The notes under the pieces are model-generated. The model had not been told where the DNA came from, did not search any database, and was given only the letters and a program-made list of their open reading frames with translations. Shown one piece after another: positions 44,587 to 50,953 of a DNA stretch of 50,953 nt. The stretch covers positions 1-50,953 of the forward strand of contig CALRCK010000006.1 in the NCBI GenBank assembly GCA_943354605.1, given 5' to 3'. The position numbers and the translations under genes are program-made. Each line of letters opens with the position of its first letter. The stretch's first letter is position 1. The stretch comes from Candidatus Uhrbacteria bacterium (GTDB lineage Bacteria > Patescibacteriota > Patescibacteriia > UBA9934).

Positions 44587-46512
44587 ATGGTCTCTCTCCG
44601 TGAACGTGACGCTGGAACGCATGGGAAACGCCTCCGAATGTTGCGAGGTGTTCTTTTTGCTTTTTTTGGAGTGATTTGGATTCGTCTTTTTGTGCTGCAA
44701 GTGGTTTCTGCGGAGTTTTATCAAGACATCGCCAACGGCAAATATTCTTTGTACGAGGAGCTTGTTCCAGAGCGCGGGAAGATCACGGTTCACGATTTTG
44801 ACGACCCTACGCCATACGACGTTGCAACGAACGAACCGCAAGCGGTGATAACGGCGGATCCGCGGAAAATTACCGACGCCACCGATGCTGGAAAACGCAT
44901 TGCACAGGCATTGGGATGGGAAGGCGTGGACGAATACGATCGGTACGCGCTGATTGCGAGCCTCGAATCGCAAGGAAAACAGGACGAAGCCGACTCGCTC
45001 CGAGCGTTGACCGCTTGCGCCCCGGCGACGGTTACGACCCCCTCCGACTCCCCCTTAGCAGAGGGAGAGGTGTCATCGGAGGAGGTTGAATCCGATGCGT
45101 GTCTTCAAGAAGACGCAAACGTGAAAAAGATTACGGATCTTATTGCTCGCCTTGGGAAGCACGACGATCCATACGAGCCCGTTGCAGAAGGTGTCGACGC
45201 GGAGTCGCTCGACCGATTGCTCGCGCTGAACATCGACGGTATTTCTTACGTCCTCAAGGATTCGCGATCGTATCCAGAGAAGGGATTCGGTGGCCATGTG
45301 TTGGGATTTGTCGGAAAAGATGATTCAGATAACCCAGTGGGGAACTACGGACTTGAGGGATATTTTAATGATTTTCTTGCCGGAAAGCCGGGTGAAATTT
45401 CGTCACAGCTCGCAAGCCGGGCCTATACGCCGGCGATTGACGGCGGTTCGTTGGTGCTGACGATTGACCGCACGGTGCAGTACACGGCGTGCAAGATGCT
45501 CCGCGACGGCGTGCAGCAGTATCACGCGGATACTGGTGTGCTTGTTATTGTGGAGCCGTCGACGGGCAGAATTCTTGCGATGTGTGGTAGTCCAGATTTC
45601 GATCCCGCAGAGTATTCCAACGTTGGGAGTATTTCCGACTTTAACAATCAGGCGATTTTTACGCCATACGAACCGGGCTCGATTTTTAAGCCGTTCACTC
45701 TTGCGGCTGGTATCGATACGGGTGCCATTACGCCGAACACCGTTTTTGACGACCCAGGTTTTGTAAAACTCGACGATCGAACCATCCGCAATGCGCTCGA
45801 AAAGTCGTATGGAAAAATTACCATGACACAGGGCCTTGAAGAATCGGTGAACACCGCGATGGTGTATGCCATGGAGCGCACCGGAAAAGATACATTTACG
45901 CAATATGTGAAGAATTTTGGTTTCGGAACGCTGACAGGCATTACGTTGAACACTGAAGTTGCGGGAACGGTTGCGTCGCTCGATGAACCAGGAATTGTGT
46001 ATGCCGGCACGGCAAGTTTTGGACAAGGTATTACGGTGACGCCGCTGCAGATTGTGATGGGCTATGCGGCGATCGCGAACGGGGGATCGTTGATGGTTCC
46101 ACAGATTGTGGACGAGATGCAATATTCCGACGGTACCATCGACAAAAAACTTCCCGTGAAAGTTCGGCAGGTTATTGATGCAAAAACTGCGACAACCGTT
46201 GGTGGCATGCTTGTTTCCGTGGTGGAGAACGGTCACGGAAAGCGTGCAAAAGTTCCGGGATATTGGATTGCGGGGAAGACGGGAACGGCACAGATTGCTG
46301 AGAACGGTGGATATTCGGAAACCGCGTTTAACGGATCGTTTGCGGGGTTTGGCCCAGTCGAAAACCCGAAGTTTGCGATGATCGTCAAACTTTCCAATCC
46401 AAAAACAGCATCGAACCTTGGCGTTGCGTGGGGTGAGGCGACCGCAGCACCAATCTTTGGTGAAATCGCAAAGTTCCTCATGCAGTACTACCGCATTCCA
46501 CCGACGAGGTAG
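44587..46512 (+). CDS. ftsI: Penicillin-binding protein 2/FtsI-type transpeptidase
   Basis: EPGSIFKPFTLAAGIDTGAI (SxxK), AGKTGTAQIA (KTG), FGFGTLTGITLNTEVAG. Confidence 0.93.
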   Translation: MVSLRERDAGTHGKRLRMLRGVLFAFFGVIWIRLFVLQVVSAEFYQDIANGKYSLYEELVPERGKITVHDFDDPTPYDVATNEPQAVITADPRKITDATDAGKRIAQALGWEGVDEYDRYALIASLESQGKQDEADSLRALTACAPATVTTPSDSPLAEGEVSSEEVESDACLQEDANVKKITDLIARLGKHDDPYEPVAEGVDAESLDRLLALNIDGISYVLKDSRSYPEKGFGGHVLGFVGKDDSDNPVGNYGLEGYFNDFLAGKPGEISSQLASRAYTPAIDGGSLVLTIDRTVQYTACKMLRDGVQQYHADTGVLVIVEPSTGRILAMCGSPDFDPAEYSNVGSISDFNNQAIFTPYEPGSIFKPFTLAAGIDTGAITPNTVFDDPGFVKLDDRTIRNALEKSYGKITMTQGLEESVNTAMVYAMERTGKDTFTQYVKNFGFGTLTGITLNTEVAGTVASLDEPGIVYAGTASFGQGITVTPLQIVMGYAAIANGGSLMVPQIVDEMQYSDGTIDKKLPVKVRQVIDAKTATTVGGMLVSVVENGHGKRAKVPGYWIAGKTGTAQIAENGGYSETAFNGSFAGFGPVENPKFAMIVKLSNPKTASNLGVAWGEATAAPIFGEIAKFLMQYYRIPPTR

Positions 46513-46531
46513 GTATAACATCGATCTGAAG

Positions 46532-46860
46532 CTGAACCTTTGAGGGTTGTGACGGGAGTTCGGAAGGGTCTTGCGAGAGCGGGGGTACTTGATTTCAAAC
46601 AAGGTGTTTTGCAAACGCAACCGAGTTGCGTCTTGAAAACGCTGACTGATTTTGGTGATCTGCGTGGTTGGCGATACCGCCGCTCACGATCATCGATCGC
46701 GCATTTGCGAAATTGATTTCATTCTTTCCCTCAATTCTCAGCTCAGATCGCATTATTGCCACATTTTAAAACCCCAAAATTCGAGGGTACCGTTTTCTGT
46801 CGCAATACCCCATACTCCCCGGCCGCATGCCTTCTCGTCCTCATTCTTTCAAAGGTTCAG
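46532..46860 (+). repeat. MITE-like repeat element, copy 3 (~329 bp; 12-bp perfect TIRs)
   Basis: CTGAACCTTTGA at left end, TCAAAGGTTCAG at right end; internal similarity to 19134-19485 and to the reverse complement of 33296-33630. Confidence 0.85.
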
Positions 46861-46902
46861 ACGAATTCACTTTTCCCCCATTTTCACATACACTTCTTTC
46901 AT

Positions 46903-48195
46903 ATGAAGCCCATTGTTATCCGCGTACTCCGATATCTCGCCAAGCGGCAAATTGCCAAGTTTCAGCCAATGGTGATTGCGGTCACGGGGAGTGTGGGTAA
47001 GACGAGTACCAAAAATGCTATTGCGATTGCGCTGAGTTCGACGCTCGACGTACGAACGGCGAATAAGAATTACAACAACGAATTTGGCGTGCCACTCGCC
47101 ATCATGGGAGAGATGAGTCCGGGGAAAAATGTGTGGGAATGGGTGAAGCTGTTTGCGCGTCAGTACAGCGTGAAGACGTTTCCAACACATCTTGTGCTCG
47201 AATATGGTGCCGATCGCTCTGGCGATATTCAGGCGTCGTGCGACATTGCTCGACCAGATGTTGCGGTGATCACTGCAATTTCTCCAGTACACGCATCGAA
47301 TTACAAAAACTTTGGCGCGCTTGCGGACGAGAAAGCCACACTCGGCGATAATGTAAAAGAAGACGGATTGGTCATTTTGAACGCAGACGATCAGACGGTG
47401 AATCTCATGCGCGATCGCTTTGCTGCGACAACGGCAACGTATGGAAAGTCTGGCCGACAAGCGAACATCAAAGATATTTACGTGAAGACGGTACTCGACG
47501 ATCATTACGCGCCAAACGATGTCGCGGTGCTGACGAAGGCCGCGATTGAAATTGACGGCGAAACCGTGGATCTCAAACTGCCGAATTGTTTGGGCGATAC
47601 GCCGGTGTTTGCGTGTGCCGCGGCACTGCTCGTAGCAAAACATTGTGATGTTCCGCTCAAGAAGGCCGCGAAAGCATTGAATGAATCATTTGCGCCAGCG
47701 CCAGGAAGGCTTCGACCAATCGCCGGAGTCAAAGGATCGTTAATCCTCGACGACACGTACAACGCGGCTCCAGCATCCACCATCGCTGCGCTCGACGCTC
47801 TTGCGTTGTTTACTGCCGATCGCCCGGGAAGCAGGCGCATCGCCGCTCTCGGAAAAATGGCAGAGCTCGGACAATATTCTGAAGCCGAGCACGCCGCTGT
47901 TGGTCGTAGAGTTTCCGAGGTTGCCGATATCTTTGTTGCTGCGGGAAACGAAATGCAGGGCGCGGCAGACGAAGCTGAACGCATGGGGATGAAGTCGTCA
48001 GCAGTCGTTCGTGTGCACGACGCCGTGGAAGCTGGCCGATGGCTTGATACAAACGTGAAGGAAGGCGACATCGTTCTTGTGAAGGGCTCGCAAAGCGCGC
48101 GCATGGAAAAGGCGGCGAAAGACATTATCGCCGAACCGTTGCGCGCAAAAGAATTGCTTGTTCGACAGGAAGTATATTGGTTGAAGAATGGATAG
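46903..48195 (+). CDS. murF: MurF-type UDP-N-acetylmuramoyl-tripeptide:D-Ala-D-Ala ligase
   Basis: VIAVTGSVGKTSTKNAIAIAL, NKNYNNEFGVPLAIM, ILDDTYNAAPASTIAAL, RRIAALGKMAELG. Confidence 0.93.
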   Translation: MKPIVIRVLRYLAKRQIAKFQPMVIAVTGSVGKTSTKNAIAIALSSTLDVRTANKNYNNEFGVPLAIMGEMSPGKNVWEWVKLFARQYSVKTFPTHLVLEYGADRSGDIQASCDIARPDVAVITAISPVHASNYKNFGALADEKATLGDNVKEDGLVILNADDQTVNLMRDRFAATTATYGKSGRQANIKDIYVKTVLDDHYAPNDVAVLTKAAIEIDGETVDLKLPNCLGDTPVFACAAALLVAKHCDVPLKKAAKALNESFAPAPGRLRPIAGVKGSLILDDTYNAAPASTIAALDALALFTADRPGSRRIAALGKMAELGQYSEAEHAAVGRRVSEVADIFVAAGNEMQGAADEAERMGMKSSAVVRVHDAVEAGRWLDTNVKEGDIVLVKGSQSARMEKAAKDIIAEPLRAKELLVRQEVYWLKNG

Positions 48196-48228
48196 TATCT
48201 GGATCATAAAGGCTCCATAATGATGCTG

Positions 48229-48256
48229 CATGTAAGTAGCGATCGCGACTTTTATG
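48229..48256. repeat. 28-nt near-palindrome, left bracket of the Cas2-like locus
   Basis: CATGTAAGTAGCGATCGCGACTTTTATG; 25/28 identical to 48774-48801; its last 3 nt are the ATG of the 42-aa ORF. Confidence 0.9.
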
Positions 48257-48382
48257 CCTCGTTCTCTCAAACTCCATTCAAAATCGAGTAATCTTTTTCA
48301 GGAGATAGCCGAAAGTTGCGACCTTCTTTTTTCGGTTGGGAATAATCCTTCAGGTTTTTGCGATATGGAGTTGATGGAATGA
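48254..48382 (+). CDS. Short 42-aa ORF, candidate N-terminal half of a split Cas2/PaaX-like wHTH protein
   Basis: MPRSLKLHSKSSNLFQEIAESCDLLFSVGNNPSGFCDMELME*; overlaps the next ORF by ATGA at 48379-48382. Confidence 0.45.
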   Translation: MPRSLKLHSKSSNLFQEIAESCDLLFSVGNNPSGFCDMELME

Positions 48383-48771
48383 ATCGTATTCGTAAAGCAA
48401 AAGAACACCGATACGAAAAACAGATTTTACAAAGACTCGTGAAAAAGAAACTGATTGTTATTCAAGAAGCTGGAGAAACGTTGCGCGCAGCTTTAACCCA
48501 AACGGGGGAAAATGAATTATTTCGTTTACAGATCATTCATGCACCGCGGTGTCTGGATGGTCAGATCTGTATGGTCGTTTTTGACATTCCAGAATCAAAA
48601 AAACAGTTGCGGAAAAATTTGAGAGATTTTCTGAGGTATGCGAGTTTTACGCCACTCCAAAAAAGTGTTTGGATTTCCGCGCGCGATGCAACGACGCCTC
48701 TTTCAAGGCTCTTTGCTTCGAAAAAATTATCGCGTTGGATTTCTGTCTTTCGTGCAGAGAAAATTAACTGA
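48379..48771 (+). CDS. Cas2-like/PaaX-family C-terminal domain protein
   Basis: YEKQILQRLVKKKLIVIQEAGETLRAALTQTGE (wHTH-like), MVVFDIPESKKQLRKNLRDFLRYASFTPLQKSVWISARD (Cas2-like ferredoxin fold). Confidence 0.75.
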   Translation: MNRIRKAKEHRYEKQILQRLVKKKLIVIQEAGETLRAALTQTGENELFRLQIIHAPRCLDGQICMVVFDIPESKKQLRKNLRDFLRYASFTPLQKSVWISARDATTPLSRLFASKKLSRWISVFRAEKIN

Positions 48772-48773
48772 AA

Positions 48774-48801
48774 CATAAAAGTCGCGATCGCGACTTTTAT
48801 G
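48774..48801. repeat. 28-nt perfect palindrome, right bracket of the Cas2-like locus
   Basis: CATAAAAGTCGCGATCGCGACTTTTATG is identical to its reverse complement. Confidence 0.95.
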
Positions 48802-48815
48802 TTTCATCCTTGATA

Positions 48816-50639
48816 TCAATCCACCGTCACCGCCTTTGCTAAGTTGCGAGGGCGGTCGGGGTTGATGCCTTTTAGGACGGCAAGTTCGTACGCAAGGATT
48901 TGCATCGGGATGTTCGCCACAAGGCCAGTGAGGACGCCGTTTTTTGGAACAATAATGGTTTCCGTCGCGACACGCTCGGCAAGCTTCGGATTGTCCGTAA
49001 TGATGATGGTTCGCGCGCCGCGAGCTCGCACTTCCTCGGCCGCTGTTCGCATTAGCTGACCGTGCTGGTCGTCGAAGATGCAAAGAATGACCGGTGTATT
49101 CTCGACGATGAGCGCAAACGGTCCGTGTTTCAGTGCGCCGCCAGCGTAGCCCTCGGCATGGAGATACGTAATCTCCTTAATTTTCAGCGCACCTTCGCGA
49201 GCAATACTTTCGCACGCTCCTTTGCCGAGAACGAAGCAATGTTCAGCGTCGACGAGCGTCTTTGCGATTTCTTTACACGCCTCGCGGGTGTTCAATGCGA
49301 TTTTGACGAGCGTTGGCAGGCGACGAAGTTCGTCGATGAGATGCTTACGGCGTTCAACCTCCGTTCCCCGATGCATACTAAACCACGCGGCAATCATTTC
49401 GAGCGCAACGACCTGTGTGCTGAATGCTTTTGTGGAAGCAACTGCATGTTCGCGACCAGCGTTCAGGTACACGCCGCATTTCGTCGATCGCGCAATGAGG
49501 GAACCAACCGCGTTCACCACAGAAAATGTTGGCACGCCGCGGTCTTGAGCAATGACGAGCGCACGATGCGTGTCTTTTGTTTCGCCAGATTGCGAAATGA
49601 CGAGAAGTCCGGCGCCATGCGGAGCGAAATGGTGTTCGGTAATCTCCGACGCATCAACCACCTGAACCGTGTCGAATGCCTTGAGGGCACGCATACCCAG
49701 TGCACCGTACATTCCAGCATGCAGCGATGTTCCACATGCGGCGATGACAAGGTGCTTAATACCGAGAAGAGTTTCTTTGTTCCGTTCAAGTCCGCCGAGT
49801 TTGATCTCGAGATCCGTTGGAATGCGTGCGCCATGATTCAGTGTTCGTGCCAACGCATCCGGTTGCTCCATGATTTCTTTAATCGTCCAATGATCAAATG
49901 GCGCCGGGGAGAGCTCAATGACTTCCTCGGGTGCAAGCTCTACGCGCGATGTGTCGAGTGTGGTTCCTTCTGGAGTGATGAGTGCGAACTCGCCGTTTTG
50001 TAATGCAATAAATTCGCGAGTGTGGTTATTGAACGCCGAAGGTTCGCTGGCCACGTACATCGTGCCTCGACCAACGCCAACCACAAGCGGACTGCCATTG
50101 CGTGCCGCGAGAATGGTGTTTGGCATGATGGGGGAGACGACCGCAACGCCCCACGTGCCTTCCAGTTTTGCGAGTGCGTGTTTCATGGCAACGTCGAGCG
50201 CCTCACCATCGTCCAGGTATTTACCGATGAGCTGCGCAATAACTTCCGTGTCGGTTTGGGATTTAAAGACGATGCCCGCGGCCTCGAGGCTTGCTTTCAG
50301 CGCATGAGAGTTCTCGATAACACCGTTATGGACAAGCGCGAGGCGGTTCTTCATGTCCGAATGCGGATGAGCGTTGGCATCCGTTTTTCCACCGTGCGTT
50401 GCCCAGCGGGTGTGGCCAATGCCGGATCGGTTTCCGACGTGCTCGGGCAGATGTTCTCTGAGCCGAGCAATGGCGTTTGCTGTTGCGCCGCTCGCAAACT
50501 TTGTCGTCACAATCTCGCCGGCGTCAGAAACCGTGGCAACGCCAGCGGAATCGTATCCACGACTTTCCAAGATCGAAAGCCCGTCAATAATTGTACTGAC
50601 GCTATCGGTATCACCAACAACCCCGATGATTCCACACAT
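48816..50639 (-). CDS. glmS: Glutamine-fructose-6-phosphate aminotransferase (isomerizing)
   Basis: MCGIIGVVGD, GIGHTRWATHGGKTDANAHPH, LVISQSGETKDTHRAL, KEITYLHAEGYAGGALKHGPFALI, NLAKAVTVD terminus. Confidence 0.97.
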   Translation of the reverse strand: MCGIIGVVGDTDSVSTIIDGLSILESRGYDSAGVATVSDAGEIVTTKFASGATANAIARLREHLPEHVGNRSGIGHTRWATHGGKTDANAHPHSDMKNRLALVHNGVIENSHALKASLEAAGIVFKSQTDTEVIAQLIGKYLDDGEALDVAMKHALAKLEGTWGVAVVSPIMPNTILAARNGSPLVVGVGRGTMYVASEPSAFNNHTREFIALQNGEFALITPEGTTLDTSRVELAPEEVIELSPAPFDHWTIKEIMEQPDALARTLNHGARIPTDLEIKLGGLERNKETLLGIKHLVIAACGTSLHAGMYGALGMRALKAFDTVQVVDASEITEHHFAPHGAGLLVISQSGETKDTHRALVIAQDRGVPTFSVVNAVGSLIARSTKCGVYLNAGREHAVASTKAFSTQVVALEMIAAWFSMHRGTEVERRKHLIDELRRLPTLVKIALNTREACKEIAKTLVDAEHCFVLGKGACESIAREGALKIKEITYLHAEGYAGGALKHGPFALIVENTPVILCIFDDQHGQLMRTAAEEVRARGARTIIITDNPKLAERVATETIIVPKNGVLTGLVANIPMQILAYELAVLKGINPDRPRNLAKAVTVD

Positions 50640-50729
50640 ATTCTTGTATTTAGTAGAGAACGACCATCTGACAATATCTCTGCCGAACATACCGAGCAAG
50701 TATGTCTGAGGATAAGTTGACAGACATTT

Positions 50730-50761
50730 CAACCCTTAGGGTTGAGCAACGCTAAGGGTTG
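50730..50761. repeat. Inverted repeat between glmS and the tRNA
   Basis: CAACCCTTAG-ggttgagcaacg-CTAAGGGTTG. Confidence 0.75.
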
Positions 50762-50818
50762 CAAGGGAACGTTCGTTGACCAAGGTTGAATTTTTTGGTA
50801 TTATTTTCACGCATTTTC

Positions 50819-50893
50819 GGCTCCATCGTCTAACGGTTAGGACAGAGGCTTCTCAAGCCTTTAATCGGGGTTCGATTCCCCGTGGAGTCACCA
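50819..50893 (+). tRNA. tRNA-Glu(CTC), CCA encoded
   Basis: Acceptor GGCTCCA/TGGAGTC, anticodon loop TTCTCAA, T-arm CGGGGTTCGATTCCCCG, genomic CCA at 50891-50893. Confidence 0.93.
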
Positions 50894-50917
50894 TCACCGA
50901 ATCGGTGTCCAAACAGA

Positions 50918-50938
50918 GCTCCCTGAAAGGGGAGTTTT
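50918..50938 (+). terminator. Probable terminator after the tRNA
   Basis: AGCTCCCtgaaaGGGGAGTTTTGT. Confidence 0.65.
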
Positions 50939-50953
50939 GTGTTATCTCTGCGA

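Noticed and set aside
45403-46620. 405-aa minus-strand ORF opposite ftsI
   Set aside because: R/H/N-rich antisense shadow ORF without domain signals.
48229-48801. CRISPR array (28-bp repeats near a Cas2-like gene)
   Set aside because: Only two repeats, 545 bp apart, with a gene rather than spacers between them; no cas1 or effector.
1-50953. Recoded UGA (Gracilibacteria/Absconditabacteria code 25)
   Set aside because: TGA acts as a normal stop at gene ends (e.g. nth, tgt, nrdJ) and conserved proteins show no in-frame TGA.

Overview
The window looks like a chromosomal segment of a small-genome bacterium, probably Patescibacteria/CPR. That assignment is inferred from gene content and from CPR-type secreted-protein and T4SS-like genes. 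UGA is used as a stop codon. Most of it is dense housekeeping: nth, a mannose-1-P guanylyltransferase, mltG, a TerC-like protein, metK, a UvrD/PcrA helicase, malic enzyme, UDP-sugar dehydrogenase, a LOG protein, TrmH, tgt, secD-secF, a T4SS-like ATPase, uppP, an RlmI-like methyltransferase, an AdoCbl-dependent RNR with an adjacent cobalamin adenosyltransferase, an FtsI/PBP, murF, glmS and tRNA-Glu(CTC). Accessory content includes: an AT-richer defence block (OLD-family ATPase/nuclease, HTH-fused C5 methyltransferase, Cfr10I/Bse634I-like endonuclease); a zeta-toxin-like kinase; a HigBA-like module; a GC-rich cluster of three orphan genes, each followed by a strong hairpin; and a solo Cas2/PaaX-like gene bracketed by two 28-bp palindromes. 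Main points for follow-up: (1) SecD with two parvulin-like segments inserted in its extracytoplasmic domain; (2) the palindrome-bracketed Cas2-like gene with a split reading frame; (3) a MITE-like ~330-350 bp element in three copies, each ending ~42-51 bp before a start codon; (4) a SAM-I riboswitch upstream of a compact metK; (5) three unrelated palindromes whose 3' arm ends exactly on a start codon; (6) widespread -10 boxes 6-11 nt before ATG, implying leaderless transcripts. All calls come from reading the sequence by eye; no database search was run.
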